Origin: Anaeramoeba flamelloides
Taxonomy: Eukaryota; Metamonada; Anaeramoebidae
Assembly (NCBI GenBank): GCA_027625915.1
Contig: JANTQA010000023.1
Coordinates: 22,072,001 to 22,136,000 of the forward strand
Direction: 5' to 3'
DNA: 64,000 nucleotides
Under the pieces are notes generated by a model. The model was not told the origin of the DNA. It made no database searches and worked only from the letters and a program-made list of their open reading frames with translations. Made by a program: the position numbers and the translations under genes. Positions 21,939 through 33,600 of this stretch are shown in pieces. Within the stretch, counting starts at the first letter, position 1. Each line of letters starts with the position of its first letter.

Positions 21939-23691
21939 TTTCTTTTTTTTTGAAGGCATATACATTAAACAATCAAAGATATTCACAATAAAAGATAATT
22001 AAATAGGGAATTGTGTTTCTTATTGATATATTATTTAAAAAGAAATTCTAAAAATAAATAATCAAATTGAAAAATCATTCTCAAAAAATCAAGTTTGGTT
22101 AATCAAAGAAAATTTGTAAAACACAAAAATAAATAAAAAAATTCTGAAATTTATCAAATATTTTAGACAAATTACTTTCATAATTTCAATTTTAAGAAAA
22201 GATCATGGAGTTTACCTTAAAAATTGATTTGAACTTGGACATACTCTTGGTTAGTAAAGTAGATTTAATATTGGAACAAGAAGAAAAAGTACATATTATA
22301 TTTCGAAACACCTTATTATAGTATTTTACCAGGAATTATTTTGATTGGCCTATCATCATTTAGAAAAAAAAAAAAAAATTCTTTTTCTTTTTTGATATGG
22401 TTGAGTAAAAATACTAAAACAATAAAAAACAAACTAAATATACAAATTTCTTTAAAAAATATGTTATTTAAAATATTCCTTAAGGGGTCAGTACTTTACT
22501 AGAAAGGTCAAAATTTTAATGTATTTTATTGGTGAAAGATTCTAAATCCAAATTGTGTATATGCCAAGTGTCAAGTAATTCGGATCGAATAAAAAAACCT
22601 ATAAAAGGAAAAATTTTCAGTGAGATCAATTATTTTTTATATTTTTTAACCCAAAGAATTAAAAATAAAATACATTTTGTAACTTTATTAATTACCATTT
22701 TCATCATTATTACACAATAACAAGTATTTGCTGCAAGGAATATTAATCTAAAGATTTTTTTTCTTTTGTTAGGTACTTCTTTTGGTTAACAAAAAAATTG
22801 ATTTATTCAATATATTGAAAAAATATTTATACCTCTTTTAGAATTGTAGTTATAAATTTTAATTTTTTAAAGTTATTCGCAAATTATACAAAAGAAATTG
22901 TGTTTTTGTTTAAATTAAGAAATTTAATTTTTTCAAATAAAAATTTTCTTGAAGATAGTTTTAGAATTAAGTAATTTTATCCTCAAACTTCAAAATAAAT
23001 TATTTTATTCCAAAAATGTTTTAAATTGTTAAAAGGATTCTTGTTAATAAGACCAAACAATTCATTAAATAAAATTTAAAAAATTTGATAATTATTTTAT
23101 AATTATTTTTCATTTTTTCCAAACAAGAAAAAAGCTTTTTTAAAAACCTTAAAGAAAAATTTTTTTTTGCTTAAGAGATCTCAATTTAATTCAAAAACTT
23201 TTTTTAAAATTCTAGCAAAATTTGTTTTATTTGATCACCTATATCCCATTTAGTTTTATTTGCTGATATTTGAATTGATATATAAATAATTAAAAAATAA
23301 TCACAAAAATAAAAATTTCAATCAAAATGAATACTTTCAAACAGAAAACGAAAAATATATTTTTTCCATTTTCAAGAATTAACTTTATTGTTAATAAAAA
23401 TAATAGGCTACTTTTTTTGGTTTTTATATTCGAAACATGGAATTTTGGTTTTTCAAAAAAGAGACTCAAATTAATAAATTGTATAGACGAAGTTAACTCA
23501 TCCATTTCATAAAAACAAAACGCAAATTATAAAAAAAGTTTTTTTCTTAGATCTTTTACAAGATTTCCTTTTATTTTCAAAAAAATTTCGTTCCCTTAAA
23601 AATGTATTCTTTTATTTTTCTTTTTTTTTCTTTTATTTGAAAATTTCACAAAAAACTTTTTTTTAACGAAATTATTAACAACAAGCATTCA

Positions 23692-23732
23692 ACAATCAAA
23701 ATCAAAATCAAAACCAAAACCAAAAATAAGCC
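23692..23732 (+). promoter_or_regulatory. AAAATC/AAAACC-repeat 5' leader of the SPP gene
   Basis: The 40 bases before the start codon are T-poor and consist of ATCAAA and ACCAAA hexamer repeats, beginning TTCAACAATCAAAATCAAAA. Given the position, this is most likely the 5' untranslated leader. A similar string (reversed) lies upstream of the P1 gene. Confidence 0.4.
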
Positions 23733-25106
23733 ATGACTGAATTGTTTGTAACAAAAATTTTACCGTATATCTCTTTGCTAGGTTTAGGATTATCTGCAAT
23801 CTATGCTGGTGCTATAACATCTCTTCATCGATTCCAAAAAAAACTTGTAATCTTGGGGGAAAAAGATATTGAGCTGAGCGAATCAGAAACAGACGACGAC
23901 GAAGACGACGAGCAAGAAGAACAAGAATATCCAATTGAAGAAACAATGGGCAAAAAGCAAGCAAGCAAATACCCCTTGATTGCAGGGAGCTTTTTAGTAG
24001 GCATTTTTTTTGCTTTGAAGGTGTTTGGCAAAAGGATCGTGAATTTGTTATTCCAAATCTATTTCTCCTTTGTCGGGATCCTTACCATTGTTGAAACATT
24101 TTCGCCAATCTTTCAAAAGCTAATGGGCAAAAAGCTCAACAACCGGGTGAAATATAAACTAAACCTCAAGTTCCCATGGAAGATACCATATCTTGTCGAC
24201 GAGCCAATTGAAATCAAAGAAACAATTCGACTTGCGGAGATCGCTTCACTACTTGTCGCAGTCTTGATCCACATCTGGTATTTTACAACAGAATCATGGA
24301 TCGCAAATAACATTTTAGGATGGCTGTTTTCTTACAAAGGGATTTACTCCTTATCCCTCGAGTCCTTCCAAACAGGCGGGATCTTGCTCTGGGGTTTATT
24401 CTTTTATGACATCTTCTTCGTCTTTTATACACCGGTAATGGTCGGTGTAGCCAAGCAACTGAAGGGCCCAATTAAATTCATGTTCCCAAGAAACATTTTT
24501 GCAGAAAAATTGGAATTTAGTATGCTAGGCCTTGGTGACATCGCTCTCCCAGGAATATTCATTGCCCTTATTATCAAATTTGATTATGAAAATGCCAAAA
24601 ATAACCTCAAAAAAAACGAAACAATTAAAAAGGACAATTTCTTAAAGCCTTACTTTAGAAACACCTTTGCCGGCTATCTCGTTGGCTGTGTTGCCACAGT
24701 TGTTGTCATGCTAATTTTTAAAGCCGCTCAACCCGCCTTATTATATTTAGTCCCTGGCTGCTTTATCAGCTCACTCTTAACAGCTTATTTTAAAGGAGAA
24801 TTTTCCAAATTCTTTCATTATGAAACTTTGGCTACTAAATTAGAAAAAAAAAAGAAGGAAGAAAAGGAAAAAGAAGAAGAAAAAGAAAAAGAAAACGAAA
24901 AAGAAAAAGAAAAAAAAAAGAAAATGGAAAAAAAAGAAGAAAACGAAGAAAAAAAAGAGAAAGAAGAAGAAGAAAAAGAAAAAGAAGAAGAAGAAAAAGA
25001 AGAAATAATTGTAAAAGATGATGATCAAGAAGAAGAAGAAGAAGAAGAAGAAGAAATAATTGTTAAAGATGAAAACAAAAAAAAATCAGAAGAAGAAACT
25101 GATTAA
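23733..25106 (+). CDS. Signal peptide peptidase (presenilin-type aspartyl protease)
   Basis: Intramembrane protease of the ER that cleaves leftover signal peptides within the bilayer. The 457-residue protein has a first membrane segment at about 9-30, an acidic loop (DDDEDDEQEEQE, about 54-65), then a run of membrane segments. The catalytic pair is in YD (Tyr225-Asp226, in GLFFYDIFFVFYTPV) and GLGD (266-269, in SMLGLGDIALPG), and the PAL motif is at 334-336 (QPALLYLVPG). These three motifs together identify the SPP/presenilin superfamily, and the FYD/LGLGD forms point to SPP rather than presenilin. From about residue 370 the tail is almost pure Lys/Glu (about 90 residues), longer than in most SPPs and without a clear KKXX end. 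The gene is intronless. The membrane-coding part is visibly less AT-rich than its surroundings. Confidence 0.92.
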   Translation: MTELFVTKILPYISLLGLGLSAIYAGAITSLHRFQKKLVILGEKDIELSESETDDDEDDEQEEQEYPIEETMGKKQASKYPLIAGSFLVGIFFALKVFGKRIVNLLFQIYFSFVGILTIVETFSPIFQKLMGKKLNNRVKYKLNLKFPWKIPYLVDEPIEIKETIRLAEIASLLVAVLIHIWYFTTESWIANNILGWLFSYKGIYSLSLESFQTGGILLWGLFFYDIFFVFYTPVMVGVAKQLKGPIKFMFPRNIFAEKLEFSMLGLGDIALPGIFIALIIKFDYENAKNNLKKNETIKKDNFLKPYFRNTFAGYLVGCVATVVVMLIFKAAQPALLYLVPGCFISSLLTAYFKGEFSKFFHYETLATKLEKKKKEEKEKEEEKEKENEKEKEKKKKMEKKEENEEKKEKEEEEKEKEEEEKEEIIVKDDDQEEEEEEEEEIIVKDENKKKSEEETD

Positions 25107-25551
25107 ATTTATTATTACAAGCAAAAAAAGATAATTTTTAATGTTCGTTTCTTTTTTTTAATATCCCTTTTTTTTTAGCAATAATATTTTCAATTTATTT
25201 TTTAATTGAATTTATTTTTAATTATTCTTTGGTATTTGGTAAAATATAAAAAAATTTAAAAATTTGTTAATCTTTTTTCTTAATTTTGATTTTATTATTT
25301 AATTACTTTTCAATGAGCGCTTTTTATTTCTTTTATTTTTAATTATTTTATTTCGGTGAGACCCAAGAATAGAGTAAATTATGGAAAAATGGATTTTTTT
25401 AATTTATTATTAGAAATTTTATTTTTTGCCAATTTTAGTTTTTTACAACTGAAAACTGTGACAGTTTAAGAAAAATTAAAAATTCATTTTAATAAATTGT
25501 TATAGCCACGATAAACCGATGTTACATATACGATAACAAGAAATTATTTTT

Positions 25552-25770
25552 TTGTATTCTTATATGCTTTTCTTCCATGAAGAGAATTTTATGATTAAAA
25601 ATATTAATTGTATATTGTTGAATTTTATAATAGATTTGTTTTATTTTTTTTTTTTTTTCATTTTTTCAACCAGTTTGAAATCAGAAGAAGGTAAATTAAC
25701 AAATAGTATTTTTATTAATACACCCCCACCTTATAACTATTATATTGAAAAAGAACTTTATGAAAAATAA
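25552..25770 (+). CDS. Unrecognised short ORF, possibly a 3' exon
   Basis: The first half is T-rich and intron-like, ending in a good acceptor (TTTTCAACCAG near 25672). What follows reads TSLKSEEGKLTNSIFINTPP then PYNYYIEKELYEK and a TAA, which has more coding texture than its surroundings. I do not recognise the protein and cannot find the upstream exons. Equally it could be chance. Confidence 0.2.
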   Translation: MYSYMLFFHEENFMIKNINCILLNFIIDLFYFFFFFIFSTSLKSEEGKLTNSIFINTPPPYNYYIEKELYEK

Positions 25771-26066
25771 TGGTAATAATATAAATATTCTTTTACACAC
25801 ATCTAAGAAAATGGAAAGTAAAAAAACGATTAAAAAAAAAAGAGAGATACAAAGTATAATTACCATAATCTGATAAAAGATGAATTAGTGTTTTTTAAGC
25901 GACTTATTCTACGATTTGATTAAATATTTTTTTAAAATTTTCTCAAAAAGTTACATAAGACAGTTAAAATAAAAGGAATAAATAAAAAAATTATATTTCC
26001 CTTTTTTTTTTAAACAAAGATATTTTCAAAGAAAATGGATTGAAACTTATTTCAATATATTACTTA

Positions 26067-26068
26067 TG

Positions 26069-26114
<46 letters not shown>
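26067..26114. repeat. AT dinucleotide microsatellite
   Basis: About 22 tandem AT units. Similar shorter tracts occur at 41330-41345 and 50476-50504. Confidence 0.9.
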
Positions 26115-26118
<4 letters not shown>

Positions 26119-26273
26119 TATGAAATTATAAAAATTTCTGGAATTTAAGGAAATATTTCTCAAAAAGACTTCAAATATTCAATGAAAATTATTAAATGAT
26201 TCTCTCTCTCTCTTTTTTTTTGATATGTTAAATTTTCTTTAATTACTCATTTCTCTCAATAAATAAATATTAA

Positions 26274-26519
26274 ATGATTATTTTCGAGGAATTTTATCAC
26301 TTTATTCGGTACTGTGAAAGATCTAAATTTATCAAAATCAAATGGAAAAAAAAATTAGCAAAAATTTTAGAAAAAAACGTATATAAAAACATTATCCTAA
26401 AAAATACTCAAAAACTCTTTAATAAGGCTAATCAAAATTACGAAATTTATTTTTCTTGTCGAGAATTTTACATCAAAGCTCTTATGGTTAGAAAACGCAA
26501 GGTAATAAAGAAAAAATGA
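26274..26519 (+). CDS. Unrecognised 81-codon ORF near repeat DNA
   Basis: Lys/Ile/Asn-rich, with IKIKWKKKLAKILEKN and SCREFYIKALMVRKRK. It follows a block (CTCAATAAATAAAT with a following GAGGAATTTT) that recurs near 26900 and 49880 next to hairpin cassettes, so it may be part of a mobile element rather than a host gene. No domain recognised. Confidence 0.2.
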   Translation: MIIFEEFYHFIRYCERSKFIKIKWKKKLAKILEKNVYKNIILKNTQKLFNKANQNYEIYFSCREFYIKALMVRKRKVIKKK

Positions 26520-26689
26520 TAATAAAAAAATTGAAAATAAAAAATTCCTCAAATAGTAGAAAAAATATACAAATTAGAGTACATAGTACCCCACTTTTCG
26601 GAATCGTGGAATACCAATTTATTAATCACAGTTTATGTAATCTTATTAATAATCTTTCTATCTGGTTTTTACCCCTCCTGTTTCAGGAG

Positions 26690-26785
26690 AAGTGTCTAGG
26701 TTTTCCAGAGTTTGAAATAATTTAGTAAAATCAATTTGATTTTACTCAATTTTTTTAAATCCTGGAAAACCTAACAACAGCGGTT
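26690..26785. repeat. Solo hairpin cassette
   Basis: GTCTAG, then the arm GGTTTTCCAGAGTTTGAAAT and on to GTAAAATC, then the opposite arm GATTTTACTCAATTTTTTTA ending TCCTGGAAAACC, then CTAACAAC. This is a single cassette with the same flanks as the arrays and no LINE sequence recognised beside it. Confidence 0.7.
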
Positions 26786-27058
26786 AATTTTTAATTTGTT
26801 CATGTAAATAATATAATATTTTTTTTACTTTAATATTTTAATTATTTTTCTTCTTCTCTTTTTTATTTAGTAAATTTTCTTTGATTACTCCTTTCTCACA
26901 ATAAATAAATACATAAATAAATAAATTTTCAAGGAATTTTCAATTTAATTATCATGGCTATTTGTGGAAATATTCCTTGGATTTTTTTCTCCCACATTCA
27001 AAGATTCAAAATACAATTGAAGTACCAAAACAAATTAATAATCTTTCAAAAATCCTTA

Positions 27059-27256
27059 CAGTCAGTTTCACTTTTAAGACACAAACTTTGAACCAAATTT
27101 AAGGCACAAAAAAAATCTCAAATTAAGGCACAAAATTCAAATTCTAGTAAAATAATTTGTGAAAATTAAAATTCCAAAAAATTGTGCTTTAATTTGAGAT
27201 GTTTTTTGTGCCTTAAATTTCGTTGAAAGTTTGTGTCTTAGATGTGAAACTGGCTG
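27059..27256. mobile_element. 198-bp MITE, copy 3
   Basis: It begins CAGTCAGTTTCACTTTTAAG and ends in the complement of CAGCCAGTTTCACATCTAAG, with TA on both sides. Same length as the copies at 20217 and 20906. Confidence 0.9.
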
Positions 27257-27638
27257 TATATCAATTTGTAAAAAATTCAACAAGTTTATTAAAAGTTTAA
27301 AATAATTTTGTATCTCCAGTTGTGTTTACAATTTATTCAAATAGTGAATTTTTATATTCAATGATTATTCAGTTTTTGTATAAGTTTCTGAAAAAAAAAT
27401 TTAACAATTTCATTTTTTATTATTTTGATTTTTATTTTGTTATTTCTAATTGGTATAAAAGATGAATAAATTTGGTTTAAATCAAGATCTTTTTATTTTA
27501 TTTTAATATTTTTTTTTCTAATAACACCAAAAAAAAAAATATCCCAAAAAAATAAAAGAAGGACTAAGAAAGTTCTCATTAAAGTACTATTCGAAAAGTA
27601 TGCTATTAAAATAAATTTGTTTATTTCAATAAGCAACA

Positions 27639-30600
27639 ATGTCTGAAACAATGGTATTAGAAGATCTTTCAGTATTTATATCTGAATTTGATTATTTCAA
27701 CCTTTCTATTACTAACTGTTTTCTTTTTTCTTTTTTTTTCAAATTTTCATTCTTTTTTCTCACATTAATAATCAAAAAATAAATATCTCCTTTGAAATTT
27801 CAATGTAGTTTTTCTTTTTTATTTCCACACTCATTCTTGAATACCTTAAATTTTCAATAATAATTTCCTTGATCTTTACAGGTAACTTCCATTGTCTATT
27901 TCCATCAAATTCATTTATATTTTTCTTTAAAATAATTTATATTATTTTCAAACAAATTTCATTCTATTTTCTTTAAAAATTCCTGATAAAAGTAGACAGA
28001 AATTCATCACAATTGTATTATCATGTGTATTAATTATTTTCTGAAAATTTTAACATATTTTGAAAGATTTTCAAAAAAGGAAGATATTTAAACTTGGATT
28101 TTTCTTTTTTTAGACTTCTGTTATTTGAATTCTAAATGTTACAAAATTTTCATTTCCTTTTCCACATTGTCCTTTTTATAAGTACACTTCTCAAATAAGT
28201 AGGTTGTGATTGGTAACTTTTGTTTCAAAAAGGAAACCAAAAAAGAAGTGAAAATTTGTACCATTTAATGACTTCGTTCCCACCCTTGAGGTGGTTGAGT
28301 AATTGTATTATTTCACTTTCGCTTCTCAAAAAAATTTTTCACACCTAAGAAATTGGACAAAAAAAAAAAAAAACATTTTTTGTCATCTTTACCTTTTCAC
28401 TGAGATTATTTTTCCTTGTTTTTCAATGAAAAGGAAAATTGAAAATAACAAAAAAAATAATTGCAAAAAATTGCTTTTGGGGATATTCAAGTACATTTCA
28501 AATTTTGGAACATTTCAAACTTGTAAAAGTAATTTTAAAAAATATGTAGAACAGCTCTAGAAAATATTGTGAGTTCCGAAAGTTGAAATGGAAATTTTAA
28601 AATATTAAAATCAAAATTTAGCATGATCTAACAAGGTAAAAATTGTGAAAATTGTTAAAATTGTGAAAATTTCACATTTTTTCTAAAAGAAATTCTCCTT
28701 GGACAAATATTACTTGGATTACATAACTTATTCAAGGGTGATTTTATCCATTATTTTACTGTTTTTACCTAAAAACGTAGTCCTTAAAATTCAATTACCA
28801 CAAATCAATTTTAAAGAATTTCCAAATATTAAGTTGTAATATATGAACTCTAATTGTTAGTTAACACCTTTTTTGTGATATATCTTAGACAAACTATACG
28901 TCTCTCAAAGAAACTTATATCGAATGCAAAAATAGTGAAAATTTTTTCCCTTTTATATTTTCCTAAATGTTATTGATTTTTATAGAATAACAGGGAAAAA
29001 TTTTCACCTCAGTACGATTTTTCTTTTCCTTTTTTAAGAATTAGAGATCACAAATTACAACCGACTTCTTTGAAAACTCGATTTATAAAAGAAAAAAATG
29101 GAAAATGTAATAAAATATTTTTTTTATTTATCATTCAAGCCAGACTAACTATTGAACAATTTTTGGAACAATTTCTTCTAGGATCAATATCAGTTAAGAG
29201 TGGTTGATTTAGGATGCTCTTTTATAACTCAAATAGCAAAAAAGTTAGTCCACTTCTTGTGTGGTTGTCTTTTTGATATTTTTCTATGTATCAGGTATGA
29301 AAAATCATTTTTTTTCGTTTTGCTTACGACAAAAATAATTTTACAACAACAAAACATTCGAACAATTATTTTTCAATGATTCACAAATTGAAAAATCGTG
29401 TTCGGCATCTTGGTTTGTCACACTACAACCCTTTGTCACTTTTAAATCTTCACCTGACTCTTTTATTTTTTTTTTTTTTTCTTACCTCTATTTTCTTTGA
29501 ATCTTTTCGCAAATAATCAATGGTATTCTTTTAAAAAGCAAAAACTAAAGGACTAGGGTCATGTAACTCTGTCTACATGATGGGAAAAATATATGAATTT
29601 GAACAATCACAAGAAAAAAAAGGATCTAATTTATATCGTTTCTTTCTTGATATCCAATCACGAATCTTTTTTAGTTATAGATCACAGTTCCCTTTATTGA
29701 ATGGATACACCACAGACACTGGTTGGGGTTGTATGTATAGAACAGGTTTTTTTTTTTTTTTTTTTTTTTCTTAATTTTTGTTCTTTTTTTCGTTGAATTT
29801 TTGCAAGAATTTTGTTTTTAGAAACATATTTTTTATTTTCACAATTATCCCCAAAATAATCACGAGTTTGTATTTTAGTTTCCACTTCGTTTCAGGACTT
29901 ACATTAAATCATTGTGTTTTTATTGGATCAATCTCTTGATTAATAAATTTAAAATTCAAAATTGATTTCAATTCATTTTTACAAGAAAACGAAATAAAAT
30001 GATTTTCAAATTTGCAATCATTAAAACAGTTTGGAGTTTGAAACGAAAACAGGTTTTTTTCTTTTAAGGAATAGTAAAAAATCAATTTCAAACGAACAAC
30101 ACCAGCATCAAAAATCTGCAAACAAAAAAACAAAAATAATTATCAAATCATCAATAAAGTGTACTAAAAACGAAGTTCATTTCATTACGAACAAAATAAA
30201 AGCAACAACAAATTATTTGCAAAATAAAAGTCTTTGTTCATTCTTATAGAATAAAACAAAAGATCGTTAATTCAAGAAAATTTCGATCGAAATTTGTTCG
30301 ATCTTTTTTTTTGGAGAAATTTTTTTTAATTTTTCTTAAAGAATTCTAAAAATAATTGGTAGTTTAATTTAAATTTGTCGTTTTTGAATCCTTAAACTTT
30401 AATTAAGGTTAACAACACTGACTATTATAGATGAATTCGCAATTCCTTTATTTTATGGAATTACTTGATCATTAATTTGACTATTTGAAAATCGATACTG
30501 GTTTTAACTATTAAATTTGGTACAATTTTCTCCTCATTTTCTTTTCTTTGTACCAATTTTAAAAATAACATATCTGGAAACTGAAATAATTCAAATATTC

Positions 30601-33600
30601 TGGGTTTTTATTTTGTAAATATTCAATTAGATTGGAAAAGTGCATTTAATTGAATTTTGAACTTTTAGTATTAAATAATTAATTATTTTCAATAAATATA
30701 TTAAAAATGAAAAAATCAAAATTTGGTTACCAAAATGTTATAAGAAAGAAGGAACAGGAGTTTATCAAGCAGATCATCTTTCACCCCTTTGATGTTTGGA
30801 TTTATAATCCACTTTTTAATGAAAAAAAATAAAATATTTATTTCATCATGTACAAATGTTTGCAGATGACTTAATTTTAATAATCGAAGTACCTATTCTA
30901 GAAATTGACAAAATGGTAATATTAATATATAAAATTATTCAAGAATTTGAAATGAACCCAAATATTGATAAAACACTAAAATCAAAAAAAAATATCAGAA
31001 ATTAAATATTTAGGAATTTGGTTAGATGAAGAGAAACAAATATAAAAAAAAAACTTAAAAAAAGTAAAAGATGGCTTTAAAAAAAATAAAAATGATTTTT
31101 AACAAAAAAATTGAGCTAATGGAGTTAAATTACAAATGTTTAAATCAATATCCATTTCCCAATTATTTTATGGATTAATCATAATTAATCCAACTCAAAA
31201 AGATTGTAACTCAATTGGTGTTTGGATAAATAAAAAATTTACAAAATTTACAAAAATTAATTCACATTCTCACAAGAATAATGTATAAAATTGATTTTAA
31301 AAATTTGATCATATAAGAATTTCAATCTATAAAAGAAGATATAAACTCAAAAAGAAATTAGAAAATCTGAGTTTTGAACATATATCAGAAAAAATTTAAA
31401 ATTTTCCAAAAAAAAAAGATGAAAATATTAATTGGAAAATAGATAACTTAGAAATTATTAAATAAAAATTTAAATCTATTTAGAGAAAAAATAATAATAA
31501 ATTGTTCTGGATAGAAAAGTAAAGAATATTTAAAAATTATTAGGCATAATAACAATAAAAATAAACAGTCATAGAGTACCATAGAGTACCTAGCTTTTCC
31601 AGGAGGTTTTCTGTTTTATTTGTTAAGTGTTCTAGGTTTTTTTTTACTTTTTGAAATTAACCGAAATTTTCATAAATTTTCTGTTTATTTCTAAAATTAA
31701 AAAAAACCTAGAACACTTCACAAATAAACAGAAAACTCAAGAAAACCTAACGACGCTTTTCCAGAATTTAAAAGAATGAAGAAAAATCAAAGATTTTACT
31801 CTATTCTTTTGAATTCTGGAAAAGCTAACGGCATTTTTTTTTTAATTTTTGAAATGAAAAGAAAATTAAATAAATTATCTTTACATTTCAAAAAGTAAAA
31901 AAAACCTAACGACAAGTGCCTAGGTTTTCCATAATTTAAAAGAATAGAGAAAAATCTAAGATTTTAATCAATTCTTTTAAATTCTGGAAAACCTAACGAC
32001 AAGTGCCTAGGTTTTCCATAATTTAAAAGAATAGAGAAAAATCTAAGATTTTACTCAATTCTTTTGAATTATGGAAAACCTAACGACTGTAAGAGGAAAT
32101 GGATTTCCTCCCTTCAAAATAAATAATAATAATAATTAATGATTTAATATTTGGGCCGCTTTTACAAAATAAATGCAACCATAAAAAGAAAATGTATTTA
32201 CACATATCGAATAAAACCCTTTTTTAACACCATAATAACTGACATTTCCTTTTTTTTTTCAAATTCTTTTATATGGTGCATTTGATAGTACCACTGTAAT
32301 ATACACAGAGTAAATTTGATATTGTATTAACATTATTGTAATTTATAAATTATACTCATTTACTCTTCAAATCAAGTATATAATTTTAAAATATTTTGTT
32401 AATGTTCATACTATCTTTTAACATGTTCAAAAAAAGGCCAATTAATTTATTTGGCACAAGATTTTTTTTGTTTTTTCTCAACAAAATTTGAAATTTCTTT
32501 GGAACAAAAATTCGTTTTTTCGTTTTAATTTTTTTTTTTATTATTTTTAAAAAATAAAAAATGTGTGTCTTGATAAATCTTTATTCATATGAAATTACTT
32601 AACATATTTGTTATAATTGTTTAATCAAAAATATCAATTAAAATTAAAATTTTTTTCTTAAAATTGTATTCATCTTGAGATTTCTAACAGAAGATTACAA
32701 CAAACAATAAAAATTGAACATTTATCGATTGTTTATCTTTTGTTATTAGTTTCTGAACAATATTTGATATTATAAAAAAAACAATGTCATTTCATTCAAA
32801 ATTCAAATCAATAATATTTTTTTGCAATTTTATCTTTATTTAATCCTTAATTCGTTGGAAATGGGAATTATTTTATATTTATTAATTGAATTTTTTACTT
32901 GAGATTTTTCAGGTTTTCAAAAAAAAATTAAATGGGAAACCTTATGTAGTGGGATTTATAAAAAGCAATTGGTAAAAAATCAAAAAAAAAACCAATGTCT
33001 ATCTTTAGTTAAGAATATCCAAAATCACAGCCACAATAATTTTGGTCAATTTAGTTTAGTTTGATCGATGATCATGAATATTCATTTAGGAAAGCCTGTC
33101 GTTGTTTAACTGCTATAATATCTTTTTTCTATTGATCCAATTTTTTTATAAATCTTTTGATATTTTTTACATTTGGCTTTTTACTTTTTTTATTTCCAAG
33201 CTACTTAGACTTTCAAAAAAGTTTATTTTTGAAATGTTCTTTGATATTGAAATGCTTTGAAAATAGAGTTCTCAGATTTATAAAAATGGAAATTGAATTA
33301 AAACTGTTTTTATATTTTTTTGAATTTAGCAGTAACAAATGTGTATTCGCCTCTCTAATTATCATGAATAGTCTAATCTCAAAAAAATTCATATACGAAA
33401 TGTTTTTTATTTGCGATCGTAAAGAGTACATCTTTACTTGATATCAAATAATTTCAAACAATAAAAAATGAAATAAATAAATAAATTTTATTTTTGAGTT
33501 TAATCAATCTCACTGATTCTTTACAAGTTTCGAATTGATTTGGGAGTACAATTAAAAAAACATAAAAAATACCAACAATCCTGTGGTATATCTAGAAACT

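Larger units (their letters stand above)
18600..23732. other. Intergenic repeat field
   Basis: Contains a minus-strand LINE tail carrying a hairpin array (18893-19690), two 198-bp MITEs (20217-20414, 20906-21103), and an inverted copy of the 0.48-kb transposon (21463-21938). Between about 22000 and 23700 I see only AT-rich sequence and short open frames without family resemblance. Confidence 0.6.
25107..27638. other. Intergenic region between SPP and ATG4
   Basis: Contains a short late open frame (25552-25770), a long AT microsatellite (26067-26114), an unrecognised open frame (26274-26519), a solo hairpin cassette (26690-26785) and a 198-bp MITE (27059-27256). The motif ATTACTCCTTTCTCACAATA with following AAATAAAT occurs near 26240 and 26890 and, worn, near 49870. 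Confidence 0.5.

Noticed and set aside
24840-25028. Long minus-strand open frame of almost pure Phe opposite the SPP tail
   Set aside because: It is the complement of GAA/AAA codons in the real gene. The same applies to the Phe- or Ser-rich minus frames opposite the ATG4 insert (37008-37435) and the RABL6-like tail (59202-59908).
30690-32140. LTR retrotransposon or retrovirus-like element
   Set aside because: No long terminal direct repeats, no gag or protease motif; the RT fragment goes with a terminal hairpin plus A-rich tail and zinc-finger C-terminus, as in non-LTR elements.
33157-33441. Open frames on both strands in ATG4 intron 2
   Set aside because: Hydrophobic, low-complexity, open on both strands at once and without family resemblance; no splice signals tie them to another exon.
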